A DNA stretch of 64,000 bases from contig JACKKX010000002.1 of the NCBI GenBank assembly GCA_024236215.1, positions 1-64,000 on the forward strand, written 5' to 3'. Both the position numbers and the translations under genes were made by a program. The notes under the pieces were generated by a model, which worked only from the letters and a program-made list of their open reading frames with translations, searched no databases and was not told where the DNA came from. This DNA is from Novosphingobium sp. GTDB taxonomy: Bacteria; Pseudomonadota; Alphaproteobacteria; Sphingomonadales; Sphingomonadaceae. Shown piece by piece: positions 24,644-34,166 of the stretch; position 1 is the stretch's first letter, and each line of letters starts with the position of its first letter.

Positions 24644-25204
24644 GTGGCGGATATCGCGCGTCTTACCCAGGTGATCGAACCCGAGGCCAAGGCCCTGGGC
24701 TTCGAACTTGTGCGCGTACGCTATTACAAGGGCGGTGAGATCGGGGACGAAGAGCATACGCTCCAGATCATGGCCGAACGGCCCGAGACCGGGCAGCTGG
24801 TGATCGAGGACTGCGCCGCGCTGTCGCACCGGATTTCCGACGCGCTCGATGCGCTTGAGGACAAGGGTGAAGTGCTGATCGACGAGGCCTATCGGCTCGA
24901 GGTTTCCTCGCCGGGGATCGATCGTCCGCTGACCCGTGCCAGGGACTTTGCCCAGTGGGCGGGGCATGAGGCACGCATATCGCTGATCAATCCCGTCGAA
25001 GGCAATCGCAAGTCGCTTCAGGGCGACCTGATCGCCATCGAAGGCGAACTGGTGACCTTGGCCGACAAGAAGTCCGGCCAGGTTTCTTTCCCGCTCGCCG
25101 ATATCCATTCCGCCAAGCTGGTCCTGACCGACAAGCTGATCGCTGCCACCCGCCCTCTGGACACGTCCGGGGCCGACGATTTCGTTGAAGAACAGGAAGA
25201 CTGA
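24644..25204 (+). CDS. rimP: Ribosome maturation factor RimP
   Basis: This 186-residue factor for 30S subunit maturation has an N-terminal alpha/beta domain (EPEAKALGFELVRVRYY), the motif RLEVSSPGIDRPL, and a C-terminal SH3-like barrel. The GTG at 24644 is chosen because GGAG lies at 24635-24638 and the start DIARLTQVIEPEA matches the family. It is the first gene of the rimP-nusA-ylxR-infB-rbfA cluster; nusA follows after 2 bp. Confidence 0.93.
   Translation: MADIARLTQVIEPEAKALGFELVRVRYYKGGEIGDEEHTLQIMAERPETGQLVIEDCAALSHRISDALDALEDKGEVLIDEAYRLEVSSPGIDRPLTRARDFAQWAGHEARISLINPVEGNRKSLQGDLIAIEGELVTLADKKSGQVSFPLADIHSAKLVLTDKLIAATRPLDTSGADDFVEEQED
24652..24677 (+). repeat. Second copy of the 26-bp repeat (within rimP)
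   Basis: This is the authentic rimP 5' coding sequence whose degenerate copy lies at 21378-21403. The copies agree at 24 of 26 bases in the same orientation and reading frame. They flank a 3.2-kb segment. Confidence 0.6.
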
Positions 25205-25206
25205 AA

Positions 25207-26826
25207 ATGGCCAGTCCGATTTCCGCCAACCGCGCAGAACTGCTCGCGATCGCCAACTCGGTCGCGACCGAGAAGATGATCGACAAGGCGATCGTCATCG
25301 AGGCGATGGAAGAGGCGATCCAGAAGAGCGCGCGCAACCGCTACGGCGCCGAGAACGACATTCGCGCCAAGCTCGATCCGCGCACCGGCGACCTGCGCCT
25401 GTGGCGCGTTGTCGAGGTGGTCGAGGAGGTTGAGGACTACTTCAAGCAGGTCGATCTCAAGGCCGCGCAGAAACTTCAGGCCGATGCCAAGCTGGGCGAT
25501 TTCATCGTCGATCCGCTGCCCCCGGTCGACCTGGGGCGGATCGACGCGCAGTCGGCCAAGCAGGTGATCTTCCAGAAGGTCCGCGATGCCGAGCGTGAGC
25601 GCCAGTATGAGGAATTCAAGGACCGCGCCGGTGAACTGGTGACGGGCGTGATCAAGTCGGTCGAATTCGGCCATGTGATCGTCAACCTCGGCCGCGCCGA
25701 AGGTGTGATCCGCCGCGATCAGCAGATCCCGCGCGAGGTTGCCCGGGTGGGCGAGCGCGTCCGCGCGCTGATCATGAAGGTTGAGCGCCAGAATCGTGGG
25801 CCGCAGATTTTCCTTTCCCGCGCGCACCCCGAATTCATGAAGAAGCTGTTCGCGCAGGAAGTGCCCGAAATCTACGACAACATCATCGAGATCAAGGCTG
25901 CCGCCCGCGATCCGGGCAGCCGCGCCAAGATCGGCGTCATCAGCCGCGACAGCTCGATCGACCCGGTCGGCGCCTGTGTCGGCATGAAGGGCAGCCGCGT
26001 ACAGGCAGTTGTTCAGGAAATGCAGGGCGAAAAGATCGACATCATCCCCTGGTCCGAAGACACCGCAACCTTCGTGGTCAACGCGCTCCAGCCCGCCACC
26101 GTCAGCCGCGTGGTGATCGATGAGGAGGAAAGCCGGATCGAGGTGGTGGTTCCCGACGATCAGCTCAGCCTGGCGATCGGCCGCCGCGGCCAGAACGTGC
26201 GCCTCGCCAGCCAGCTCACCGGCTCACAGATCGACATCTTGACCGAGGCCGAGGCTTCGGAAAAGCGCCAGAAGGAATTCGCCGAGCGCTCCAAGATGTT
26301 CGAGGAAGAGCTCGACGTCGATGAAACCCTTTCGCAGCTGCTGGTCGCCGAAGGCTTCAGTGAGCTGGAAGAAGTCGCCTATATCGAACTTGCCGAACTG
26401 GCGACGATCGAAGGCTTCGATGAGGAACTGGCCGAAGAGCTGCAGAGCCGCGCCGCCGAAGCGCTGGAACGGCGCGAGGAAGCCAGCCGCGAGCAGCGCC
26501 GCGCGCTGGGCGTGGAAGATGCCCTCGCGGAAATGCCGCATCTGACCGAAGCCATGCTTGTCACTCTGGGCAAGGCCGGGATCAAGACGCTCGACGATCT
26601 GGCCGATCTTGCCACCGATGAGCTGATCGCCAAGAAGCGCACCGAGCAGCGCCGCCGCGACGGGGCCGTGCCCCTGCGCCGCGAGCGCAGCGAACGCAGC
26701 GAAGACAAGGGCGGCGTGCTGGGCGAATACGGCCTGAGCGAAGAGCAGGGCAACGAGATCATTATGGCTGCCCGCGCCCACTGGTTCGAAGATGAGGAGG
26801 CCGCCGATGCGGATTCCTCGCAATGA
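25207..26826 (+). CDS. nusA: Transcription termination/antitermination protein NusA
   Basis: This 539-residue protein has NusA domains in order: N-terminal RNA-polymerase-binding domain (MASPISANRAELLAIANSV onward), S1 (GELVTGVIKSVEFGHVIVNLG, about residue 140), two KH domains (GVISRDSSIDPVGACVG and LAIGRRGQNVRLA), and C-terminal helical repeats (SQLLVAEGFSELEEVAYI). It controls pausing, termination and antitermination. The last 20 bp contain the ribosome-binding site and start of the ylxR gene. Confidence 0.96.
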   Translation: MASPISANRAELLAIANSVATEKMIDKAIVIEAMEEAIQKSARNRYGAENDIRAKLDPRTGDLRLWRVVEVVEEVEDYFKQVDLKAAQKLQADAKLGDFIVDPLPPVDLGRIDAQSAKQVIFQKVRDAERERQYEEFKDRAGELVTGVIKSVEFGHVIVNLGRAEGVIRRDQQIPREVARVGERVRALIMKVERQNRGPQIFLSRAHPEFMKKLFAQEVPEIYDNIIEIKAAARDPGSRAKIGVISRDSSIDPVGACVGMKGSRVQAVVQEMQGEKIDIIPWSEDTATFVVNALQPATVSRVVIDEEESRIEVVVPDDQLSLAIGRRGQNVRLASQLTGSQIDILTEAEASEKRQKEFAERSKMFEEELDVDETLSQLLVAEGFSELEEVAYIELAELATIEGFDEELAEELQSRAAEALERREEASREQRRALGVEDALAEMPHLTEAMLVTLGKAGIKTLDDLADLATDELIAKKRTEQRRRDGAVPLRRERSERSEDKGGVLGEYGLSEEQGNEIIMAARAHWFEDEEAADADSSQ

Positions 26827-27556
26827 GCGCCTAGGCTCTGACATCGCCGAAAGCACGTCGGAGCGGAAATGCATCCTCTCCGGAGAGCATGACGCGCGCG
26901 ACGACCTGGTGCGGCTGGCGATCTCACCCGAGGGTGAGGTGCTGCCCGACGCCTTGGCGCGCGCGCCGGGGCGCGGCGCCTGGATCGGGATAAGCCGCGC
27001 GGAGCTTGAGGTCGCGATCGCCAAGGGTAAGCTCAAAGGTGCACTGGCGCGGGCTTTCAAGGGCGCGCCAATCAGTGTTCCGGAAGACCTTGGCGCCCGG
27101 ATTGAGGCGGCGCTGACCCGCGCCTTCACCGACCGGCTGGGGCTGGAAATGAAGGCCGGCAAACTGCTGCTGGGTTCGGACCGGATCGCAGAGAACGCGC
27201 GCGGCGGCAATGTCGCCTGGCTGGCCCATGCCGCCGATGCCAGCCCCGATGGCTCGGGCAAGCTCGATCAGGCCTGGCGGGTGGGGCGCGAGGCTGAAGG
27301 GAGCGGACTGGCGGGCATGACCTTGCCACTGGACCGGGCGGCACTGTCTGTGGCATTGGGCCGCGACAATGTCGTCCATCTGGCGCTGACCGATCCGGCG
27401 GCGGCCGCACGGATAGCCATCCCGTTGCAGCGTTTGCTGCGCTTTTTGGGCCCGGCAAGCGAGACCGGACAGAACCAAGGCAAGCGGACGGCCAGCAAGG
27501 CCGCACCCGTGCGCCGTGACGACGCGATTGATGTGAAGGACGTAGCGAAGCAATGA
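26807..27556 (+). CDS. YlxR (DUF448) domain fused to an L7Ae-like RNA-binding domain
   Basis: This 249-residue protein has an N-terminal YlxR/DUF448 domain (SERKCILSGEHDARDDLVRL and GRGAWIGISRAELE). The C-terminal half resembles the L7Ae/L30e fold (AGKLLLGSDRIAENARGG, with ALGRDNVVHLAL). YlxR proteins bind RNA or RNase P in other bacteria; the fusion is usual in alphaproteobacteria. The start at 26807 has GAGGAGG upstream and overlaps nusA by 20 nt. Its stop overlaps infB (ATGA). Confidence 0.87.
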   Translation: MRIPRNERLGSDIAESTSERKCILSGEHDARDDLVRLAISPEGEVLPDALARAPGRGAWIGISRAELEVAIAKGKLKGALARAFKGAPISVPEDLGARIEAALTRAFTDRLGLEMKAGKLLLGSDRIAENARGGNVAWLAHAADASPDGSGKLDQAWRVGREAEGSGLAGMTLPLDRAALSVALGRDNVVHLALTDPAAAARIAIPLQRLLRFLGPASETGQNQGKRTASKAAPVRRDDAIDVKDVAKQ

Positions 27557-30054
27557 GCGATAGCGAAAACAAGCCGACTCTGGGCCGCAAGCCGCTGGGC
27601 CTGAAGAAGTCGGTCGAAGCGGGCGAGGTCAAGCAGACCTTCAGCCACGGCCGCACCAACAAGGTGGTGGTCGAGGTCAAGCGCCGCAAGCTGATCGGCA
27701 AGCCCGGTGCGCCCGAGGCGGCAGCTCCGCCGCCTCCACCCGCTCCGGCTCCCGCTGCGCCCGCGCCCAAGCCCGCGCCCAAGCCTTCGGCCCCGGCTGG
27801 GGAAACCCCGCAGGAGCGTGTCGCGCGTCTGCAGCGCGAGGCCGAGGAAGCCCGCCTGGCCATGCTCGCCGAGCAGACCGAGCGCGAGGCCGAAGAGCGC
27901 ACCCGCGCGCTTGAGGAAGAGCGCCGCCGGGCCGAGGAAAACCGCAAGGCCGAGGCGGAAGCGGCGGCCAAGCCGGCTCCCGCTCCCGAACCGGTGACCG
28001 AAGAGGAAGCCGCGCCAGAGAAAGCGGACGAAGGAGAGGCCCCGCGCGCCGGTGCCCCGGCGCCGCGCCGCTTCACTCCCGTCGCTGCGCCCAAGCGTCC
28101 CGAACCGGCGGCCAAGAAAACGGCCCATCCGCGCGACAAGACCGGCGATCAGCGCCGCCATGCCGGCAAGCTGACCGTCAGCCGTGCGCTCAACGAGGAT
28201 GAGGGCGCGCGCGCCCGCAGCCTCGCCGCGCTCAAGCGCGCCCGCGAAAAGGAGCGCCGCGCGCACTTTGCCGGGCAGAGCCAGCCGCGCGAGAAGCAGG
28301 CCCGCGATGTCGTGGTACCCGAGGCGATCACGGTTCAGGAACTCGCCAACCGCATGGCCGAAAAGGGTGCCGATCTGGTCAAGGCGCTGTTCAAGATGGG
28401 CATGATGGTCACCGTCAACCAGACCATCGATGCCGATACCGCCGAACTGCTGGTCGAGGAATTCGGTCACAACATCCAGCGCGTGTCGGAAAGCGATGTC
28501 GATATCGACACCGCCGAGGACGTCGATGCGCCCGAAACGCTCAAGGCGCGCCCGCCGGTGGTGACGATCATGGGCCATGTCGATCACGGCAAGACCAGTC
28601 TGCTCGATGCGCTGCGCGGAACCGATGTGGTCAAGGGCGAAGCGGGCGGGATCACCCAGCATATCGGCGCCTATCAGATCAAGACCAAGGGCGGGGATCT
28701 GATCACGTTCCTCGATACCCCGGGCCACGAAGCCTTCACCGAAATGCGCCAGCGCGGCGCCAATGTGACCGATATCGTGATCCTGGTCGTGGCGGGTGAC
28801 GACGGGCTGATGCCGCAGACGATCGAGGCGATCAATCACACCAAGGCCGCAGGCGTGCCGATGATCGTGGCGATCACCAAGGCCGACAAGCCCGAGTTCA
28901 ACGCCCAGAAGATCCGCGAGCGTTTGCTTGAGCACGAGATCGTCGTCGAGGCGATGTCGGGCGATGTTCAGGACGTCGAGGTTTCGGCCAAGAGCGGTGC
29001 CGGGCTTGACCAGCTGATCGAGAAGATCCTGCTCCAGGCCGAGCTGATGGAGCTCAAGGCCAATCCCGACCGCGCCGCCGAGGCGACCGTGATCGAGGCC
29101 AAGCTCGACAAGGGCAAGGGGCCGCTCGCCACGGTGCTGATCAATCGCGGCACGCTCAAGACCGGAGACATTCTGGTGGTGGGCACCCATTCGGGCCGTG
29201 TGCGCGCGATGCTTGATGACAAGGGCCGCCAGATCAAGGCTGCGCCGCCGGCCATGCCGGTCGAAGTGCTGGGGATCGGCGGGGTGCCGATGGCCGGCGA
29301 TACGCTGACCGTGGTCGAAAGCGAAGCTCGCGCCCGCGAAGTTGCCGCCTATCGTCAGGAAAAGGCCACCGCCAAGCGCACCACCAGTGCCCCGGCCAGC
29401 CTCGACACGATGTTCTCGGCGCTGACCGCCAAGCAGAACGTGATCGAATACCCGGTGGTGGTGAAGAGTGACGTGCAGGGTTCGACCGAAGCGATCGTCA
29501 ACGCGCTGCACAAGCTTTCCAACGATGAGATCAAGGTCAAGGTGCTGCAATCGGGGGTCGGCGCGATCACCGAAAGCGACGTCACCCTGGCCTCGGCCTC
29601 GGGTGCGCCGATCATCGGCTTCCATGTCCGCCCCAACGCCAAGGCGCGCGAGATGATCGAACGCCACAAGGTGCGGATGAAGTACTTCGACGTGATCTAT
29701 CACCTGACCGACGATGTCGCCAAGGAAATGGCCGGGATCTGGGGTCCGGAACGGATCGAACACGTGGTCGGTCGCGCCGAGGTCAAGGAAGTGTTCCCGG
29801 CCGGCAAGCGCGACAAGGCCGCAGGTCTGCTGGTGCTCGAAGGCTATATCAAGAAGGGCATCAACGCGCGCCTTACCCGCCAGGATGTCATCATCAGCAA
29901 GACCACGATCGCTTCGCTGCGCCGCTTCAAGGACGATGTCCCCGAAGTGCGCGCGGGCCTCGAATGCGGTGTGGTGCTGGCCGATACCAACGATATCCGG
30001 CCGGGCGATCACCTCGAAGTGTTCGAGGTGGAGGAACGCGAACGGACCCTGTAA
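27553..30054 (+). CDS. infB: Translation initiation factor IF-2
   Basis: This 833-residue GTPase has a long charged N-terminal region rich in Ala, Glu, Arg and Pro, an IF2_N domain ([20 protein letters not shown], near residue 258), G motifs [17 protein letters not shown] and TKAD, then domains II-IV with [13 protein letters not shown]. It places fMet-tRNA on the 30S subunit. The cluster order after nusA and ylxR is conserved. The repetitive N-terminus is low-complexity and variable between species. Confidence 0.97.
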   Translation: MSDSENKPTLGRKPLGLKKSVEAGEVKQTFSHGRTNKVVVEVKRRKLIGKPGAPEAAAPPPPPAPAPAAPAPKPAPKPSAPAGETPQERVARLQREAEEARLAMLAEQTEREAEERTRALEEERRRAEENRKAEAEAAAKPAPAPEPVTEEEAAPEKADEGEAPRAGAPAPRRFTPVAAPKRPEPAAKKTAHPRDKTGDQRRHAGKLTVSRALNEDEGARARSLAALKRAREKERRAHFAGQSQPREKQARDVVVPEAITVQELANRMAEKGADLVKALFKMGMMVTVNQTIDADTAELLVEEFGHNIQRVSESDVDIDTAEDVDAPETLKARPPVVTIMGHVDHGKTSLLDALRGTDVVKGEAGGITQHIGAYQIKTKGGDLITFLDTPGHEAFTEMRQRGANVTDIVILVVAGDDGLMPQTIEAINHTKAAGVPMIVAITKADKPEFNAQKIRERLLEHEIVVEAMSGDVQDVEVSAKSGAGLDQLIEKILLQAELMELKANPDRAAEATVIEAKLDKGKGPLATVLINRGTLKTGDILVVGTHSGRVRAMLDDKGRQIKAAPPAMPVEVLGIGGVPMAGDTLTVVESEARAREVAAYRQEKATAKRTTSAPASLDTMFSALTAKQNVIEYPVVVKSDVQGSTEAIVNALHKLSNDEIKVKVLQSGVGAITESDVTLASASGAPIIGFHVRPNAKAREMIERHKVRMKYFDVIYHLTDDVAKEMAGIWGPERIEHVVGRAEVKEVFPAGKRDKAAGLLVLEGYIKKGINARLTRQDVIISKTTIASLRRFKDDVPEVRAGLECGVVLADTNDIRPGDHLEVFEVEERERTL

Positions 30055-30078
30055 GGGTCGGTTCGCGCCCGGTTCGCG

Positions 30079-30468
30079 GTGTCCCGCCAGCACTCCACCC
30101 CCGAAACCCGCTCGGTCCGCCTGCTCAAGGTGGGCGAGCAAGTGCGCCATGTGATCTCGGAGCTGCTCACCCGCCAGCAGGTGCATGACGACGTGCTCAG
30201 CGCCCATTCGGTCAGCGTGACCGAGGTGCGGATGTCGCCCGATCTGCGCCATGCCACGGTGTTTGTGAAGCCGCTACTGGGGGCGGACGAGGAGGCGGTG
30301 CTCAAGGCGCTGCGCACCAATACCGCCTATTTCCAGAAGGAAGTGGCGGGCAAGCTGCGGCTCAAATATGCCGCGCGGATCAAGTTCCTGCCCGATGAGA
30401 GCTTCGATGAGGCAAGCCGGATCGATTCGCTGCTCGACGATCCGAGGGTTCGGCGCGATCTGGGCTGA
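30079..30468 (+). CDS. rbfA: Ribosome-binding factor A
   Basis: This 129-residue KH-type 30S maturation factor has [17 protein letters not shown] at the N-terminus, [18 protein letters not shown] in the middle and the C-terminal [17 protein letters not shown]. It has a role in cold adaptation and 16S processing. The GTG at 30079 fits family length. It closes the rimP-to-rbfA cluster, 24 bp after infB. Confidence 0.95.
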   Translation: MSRQHSTPETRSVRLLKVGEQVRHVISELLTRQQVHDDVLSAHSVSVTEVRMSPDLRHATVFVKPLLGADEEAVLKALRTNTAYFQKEVAGKLRLKYAARIKFLPDESFDEASRIDSLLDDPRVRRDLG

Positions 30469-30477
30469 CCTTATTTT

Positions 30478-30515
30478 ATCCGGGTATATTGACCTGAATT
30501 TCATCCGGGTATAAT
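30478..30515 (+). promoter_or_regulatory. Promoter with two direct repeats upstream of the DUF2239 gene
   Basis: TTGACC (30489-30494) and TATAAT (30510-30515) form a sigma-70-like promoter with a short 15-bp spacer. ATCCGGGTATA occurs twice, at 30478-30488 and 30503-30513, 25 bp apart; one copy abuts the -35 element and the other overlaps the -10. The repeats are therefore placed like operator sites for a repressor. The AT-rich patch stands out from its surroundings. Confidence 0.6.
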
Positions 30516-30539
30516 CGGCGCCGTGAAAGGGAGCCGATC

Positions 30540-31079
30540 ATGTCCACTTATACCGCATTCGCCCAGGATATGTGGCTTGCCACCGGCAGCCGCGACCATA
30601 TCGTCCAGACGCTTCGCGACCTGCCCGAAATGCCCAAATCATCGGACCTGCTGGTGTTCGACGACGAGTCCGGGCGGCAGATCGATTTCGATCTGCGTTC
30701 GGCTGCAAGCGAGCCTGGGGCTGGGCCGGGACGCCCACGGCTGGGGGTGGTTGCGCGCGAGGTCACCCTGCTGCCGCGCCATTGGGACTGGCTCCGGCGC
30801 CAGCCGGGCGGGGCTTCATCGGCGCTGCGGCGACTGGTCGAGGAGGCGAGCCGCCAACCGCAAAGCGCGGCATCGCGGCGTGACGCGGCGTTCCAGTTCC
30901 TGACTGTCATGGCCGGTGACCGCCCGCACTACGAGGAGGCAATTCGCGCGCTCTACCGCGACGATCGCGACGGTTTCCGCAAGCTGGCGCTGGCCTGGCC
31001 CCCCGCGGTCCGCGATCACGCGCTGGCGCTGGCCTGGCCTGCCGCCGAAGCTCTCAGTCGGGCACCATCCGCGCCTTGA
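30540..31079 (+). CDS. DUF2239 family protein
   Basis: This 179-residue cytoplasmic protein matches the DUF2239 pattern: TAFAQDMWLATGS at the start, LLVFDDESGRQIDFDLR, then GRPRLGVVAREVTLLPRHWDWLRRQPGG, which is the most conserved stretch. Biochemical function is unknown. The start at 30540 follows AAAGGGAG. The promoter carries paired operator-like repeats, so it is probably an inducible single gene. It overlaps the convergent YceI gene by 26 nt. Confidence 0.85.
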   Translation: MSTYTAFAQDMWLATGSRDHIVQTLRDLPEMPKSSDLLVFDDESGRQIDFDLRSAASEPGAGPGRPRLGVVAREVTLLPRHWDWLRRQPGGASSALRRLVEEASRQPQSAASRRDAAFQFLTVMAGDRPHYEEAIRALYRDDRDGFRKLALAWPPAVRDHALALAWPAAEALSRAPSAP

Positions 31080-31614
31080 TGGTGATCGTCACGTTGCGGC
31101 CCACCACCACCGAATGGCTGTTCATCCCGAACTGACGGCGATCGATGGTGGTGCGGGCGACGATCTGCACCGGCTCTCGTCCGTTGGCCTGTGCTGGCGG
31201 AGCGGCAAAGCTCACCTGAAGGACGGCCGGGCGCGTGGTACCGCGTGCGGTGAGCTGGCCGCTCACCAGCCCGGAAGAAGGCCCGGTCATGGTCAGGTGC
31301 TGGCCGGAAAAGCTGATCGTCGGATGGCGCGCGACGTCGAGGAAATCCTCGCTCTTGAGCTGCTGCTCGACATCCTTGTCCTTGGTTGAGAGGGCGCGCG
31401 CATCGACGGCTACCGCCAGGGACATGGCATCGAGATTGCCTGGAGACAGGGCAATGGCCCCACTCATCCGCGGAAACTGTGCCGATTTCTGCGCGATGCC
31501 CAGCACCGTCACCCGCGCGTCGATCGCGCTGCGGCTGCCGTCAAGCTCATAGCGGAAAACCGGCGGCGCGGCTCCGGTTGCAAGCAGTGGCACCAGGGCA
31601 AGCAGGATGCGCAT
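31054..31614 (-). CDS. YceI family periplasmic protein
   Basis: This 186-residue protein has a signal peptide (MRILLALVPLLATGAAP) and a lipocalin-like YceI barrel: YELDGSRSAIDARV, HPTISFSGQHL and RQFGMNSHSVVVGRNVTITI. YceI proteins bind isoprenoid-type lipids such as polyprenols or ubiquinone-8 in the periplasm. It lies 69 bp downstream of a paralogue of the same length, suggesting tandem duplication. Confidence 0.88.
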   Translation of the reverse strand: MRILLALVPLLATGAAPPVFRYELDGSRSAIDARVTVLGIAQKSAQFPRMSGAIALSPGNLDAMSLAVAVDARALSTKDKDVEQQLKSEDFLDVARHPTISFSGQHLTMTGPSSGLVSGQLTARGTTRPAVLQVSFAAPPAQANGREPVQIVARTTIDRRQFGMNSHSVVVGRNVTITIKARMVPD

Positions 31615-31683
31615 GCGAAATCCCTTTCTCAGCAGTTAAGGGAGGATCGCCAAGCATCCTTAAATAATCGCTAACAGCCGCGC

Positions 31684-32244
31684 TTAACCGGGCACCAGCC
31701 GGGCATTTATCGTCACCGCGACCTTCTTGCCCACCACGAAGGGATAGGCCGTCATCCCGAAATCGCGGCGGTTGATCGTCGTGCGGGCAGTAAGCACCAC
31801 CGGATCGTGCCCGGTGCTGCGCGCCGGGGGATCGCGAAAGGCAACCGAGAGCTGGGCCGGCCGGGTGATGCCGCGCGCGGTGATTTCACCCGCGACGGTT
31901 GCCGTGACCGGACCAGTCATGGTCATCCGGTGCCCGCTGAAACGGACCGCGGGATAGTGCGCGACATCGAAGAAATCCTGCCCCTTGAGCCGGTCCTGGG
32001 TAACGCTATCGCCCGCGGTCAGCGCGCGGGCATCAAGCTCTACATCGAGGTCGATCGTATCGAGGCGATCGGGCGAAAGGCGGATCGATCCCTTGATGCG
32101 CGGGAAATGCGCGGTCTTGCTGGCAAGGCCGAAAAAGGCGACCCGTGCGTTGACCTCGCTTCCTGCCTCATCGAGCCGGAAACTGTAAGCAGGATTGGCC
32201 GCGCCGCTGCTCAGCAGCAGCACCAAGCCAAGCGCGATGCGCAA
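31684..32244 (-). CDS. YceI family periplasmic protein (paralogue)
   Basis: The barrel has YSFRLDEAGSEVNARV, YPAVRFSGHRM and RRDFGMTAYPFVVGKKVAVTI. The TTG at 32244 is preferred: it follows GGGGAGA, gives a clean signal peptide (MRIALGLVLLLSSGAANP) and yields 186 residues, equal to the neighbour. An ATG at 32292 would add 16 Pro/Arg residues that do not fit a signal sequence. Probably co-transcribed with the paralogue downstream. Confidence 0.87.
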   Translation of the reverse strand: MRIALGLVLLLSSGAANPAYSFRLDEAGSEVNARVAFFGLASKTAHFPRIKGSIRLSPDRLDTIDLDVELDARALTAGDSVTQDRLKGQDFFDVAHYPAVRFSGHRMTMTGPVTATVAGEITARGITRPAQLSVAFRDPPARSTGHDPVVLTARTTINRRDFGMTAYPFVVGKKVAVTINARLVPG

Positions 32245-32347
32245 GCGGTGTCTCCCCGGGTCTGGACTTCGCGGCTGCAATGGACCTTCCACAGGGCCGC
32301 GTCAAACGCACTGGTCTTTCGCGAAGGACGCCCTATCTCAAGGCGGC

Positions 32348-32926
32348 ATGGCAAAGCTCTATTTCTACTACGCCAGCATGAACGCGGGCAAATCGACCAC
32401 ACTGCTGCAAGCCGATTTCAACTATCGCGAACGCGGCATGGCGACCATGCTGTGGACCGCCGCGCTTGACCATCGCTCTGACCACCACGCGATCGAAAGC
32501 CGGATCGGGCTGGGGGCCGATGCGCACCGTTATTCACCCGATACCGACCTGTGGGACCGTGTCAGCGCTGCGCACCGGGTTGAGCCTCTGGCCTGCGTCC
32601 TGGTCGACGAGGCACAATTCCTGACCGAGGCACAGGTCTGGCAGCTCGCCCGGCTGGCCGACAGCGCCAACATTCCGGTGTTGTGTTATGGTCTGCGCAC
32701 CGATTTCCAGGGCGAACTGTTCCCTGGCTCGAAAGTGCTGCTGGGAATCGCGGATTCGCTGGTCGAGCTCAAGGCAGTGTGCCACTGCGGGCGCAAGTCG
32801 ACCATGAACCTGCGCGTCGATGGCTCGGGCGCGGCCGTCAGGGACGGTGCCCAGACCGAGATTGGCGGGAACGACCGTTATGTCGCGTTGTGCCGCCGCC
32901 ATTTCGTCGAGGCGCTGGGATGGTGA
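32348..32926 (+). CDS. tdk: Thymidine kinase
   Basis: This 192-residue type II thymidine kinase phosphorylates thymidine with ATP in the salvage pathway. It has the P-loop YASMNAGKSTTLL at the start, the DEAQF motif (VLVDEAQFL), the lasso zinc ligands CHC and CRRH, and YGLRTDFQGELFPGS. The start at 32348 is the family start (MAKLYFYYASMNAGKS). It overlaps the acetyltransferase gene by 7 nt. Confidence 0.95.
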   Translation: MAKLYFYYASMNAGKSTTLLQADFNYRERGMATMLWTAALDHRSDHHAIESRIGLGADAHRYSPDTDLWDRVSAAHRVEPLACVLVDEAQFLTEAQVWQLARLADSANIPVLCYGLRTDFQGELFPGSKVLLGIADSLVELKAVCHCGRKSTMNLRVDGSGAAVRDGAQTEIGGNDRYVALCRRHFVEALGW

Positions 32927-33477
32927 AGGACGATCCGCTTGGCCTGCACGCGGTGCTGGAAGACGGCCCGCTCAGGATCGAACCGCTGGAGGAGCGGCAC
33001 CGCGAGGCGCTGCGCGAAGCTTGTGCCGAGGACCGGACGATATGGGAGATGTACGGCATTTCCTATGATCCCGACCACTTCGATGCCAGCTTCGCCAGTC
33101 TGCTCGCCAATCCCGAACGCCTGCCATTCGCGATCCTGGTCGATGGCGAAATGGCCGGGATGACCGCCTGGATCGGCACCCATGTGGTCTGGCGCACCAG
33201 CGAGATCGGCAACACCTATCTGCGCCCGCGCCATCGCGGCGGGCAGGTCAACGGGCCGCTCAAGCGGATGATGCTCGCCCACGGCTTTGCTTGCGGGCTC
33301 AAGCGAATGTTCTTTTCGGTCGATACCCGCAACCAGCGCAGCCAGGCGGCCTGCGCCAAGATCGGGGCGACGTTGGAAGGGGTGCTGCGCAACCACATGA
33401 TTACCTGGACCGGATACCTGCGCGACAGCGCGATCTTCTCGGTGGTCGAACGCGATCGCGAAAGGCTGGGGTTATGA
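32920..33477 (+). CDS. GNAT family N-acetyltransferase (RimJ/RimL type)
   Basis: This 185-residue acetyltransferase has the GNAT core: the first strand region LRIEPLEERHREAL, the acetyl-CoA region EIGNTYLRPRHRGGQVNGPLKRMML, and the C-terminal RSQAACAKIGATLEGVLRNHM typical of the RimJ/RimL subgroup. The acceptor is unknown. It overlaps tdk upstream and the M50 protease gene downstream (ATGA), so it is in the middle of a coupled operon. Confidence 0.88.
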   Translation: MVKDDPLGLHAVLEDGPLRIEPLEERHREALREACAEDRTIWEMYGISYDPDHFDASFASLLANPERLPFAILVDGEMAGMTAWIGTHVVWRTSEIGNTYLRPRHRGGQVNGPLKRMMLAHGFACGLKRMFFSVDTRNQRSQAACAKIGATLEGVLRNHMITWTGYLRDSAIFSVVERDRERLGL

Positions 33478-34166
33478 ACCAAACCGTGATGCAGGCCGCT
33501 GCGCTGATCTTGCCGCTGGTCTTCGCGATCGTGTTTCACGAGGTGGCGCACGGCTGGGTGGCGCGCGCGCTGGGCGATCCTACCGCGAGCGAACTCAACC
33601 GGCTCAGCCTCAACCCGCTGCGCCATGTCGATCCGGTTGGCACGGTTATCCTGCCAGGGATGCTGGCGCTGGCCAAGGCGCCGGTGTTTGGCTGGGCCAA
33701 GCCGGTGCCGATCGATGCCCGCCGCCTGCGCAATCCGCGCCGCGACATGATGCTGGTGGCCGCGGCAGGGCCGGGGATGAACCTGGCGATGGGCGCTCTC
33801 AGCGCGGTATTGCTGGGACTACTGGCGCGGGCCTATGGCGGGGTGCAGGAGCCGACCGGGCCGGTGCTATTCGTGCGCGACAATCTGATCAACTTCATCC
33901 AGCTCAATGTGTTCCTCGCGCTGTTCAACCTGATCCCGATCCCGCCTTTCGATGGTTCGCACATCATGGAGGGGCTGCTCCCGCGCGCGCTGGCCCGGCC
34001 CTATGCGAAGATCCGCCAGCTTGGCATGTTATTGCCGATCCTGCTGCTGATCGTCCTGCCCTCCCTGATCCCTTCGTTCGATCTGCTGCAGGTGGTCTAT
34101 GGCCCGTTCGAATGGGTGATCGGGCTCTATCGGGATCTGGCTGCCATGGTTTCCGGGGGCTGGTGA
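33474..34166 (+). CDS. Site-2-type membrane metalloprotease (M50 family)
   Basis: This 230-residue polytopic inner-membrane protein has zinc ligands HEVAH (about residues 21-25) within the first helix and the third ligand region NLIPIPPFDGSHI near residue 155. It belongs to the short M50B group without a PDZ domain; members cleave within membranes, but the substrate is not evident. It overlaps the acetyltransferase stop (ATGA) and directly abuts truB. Confidence 0.9.
   Translation: MNQTVMQAAALILPLVFAIVFHEVAHGWVARALGDPTASELNRLSLNPLRHVDPVGTVILPGMLALAKAPVFGWAKPVPIDARRLRNPRRDMMLVAAAGPGMNLAMGALSAVLLGLLARAYGGVQEPTGPVLFVRDNLINFIQLNVFLALFNLIPIPPFDGSHIMEGLLPRALARPYAKIRQLGMLLPILLLIVLPSLIPSFDLLQVVYGPFEWVIGLYRDLAAMVSGGW

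Noticed and set aside
27268-30252. 994-codon minus-strand frame opposite infB
   Set aside because: It is the complement of infB, with His/Asp/Gly-rich composition typical of antisense frames in GC-rich genes.
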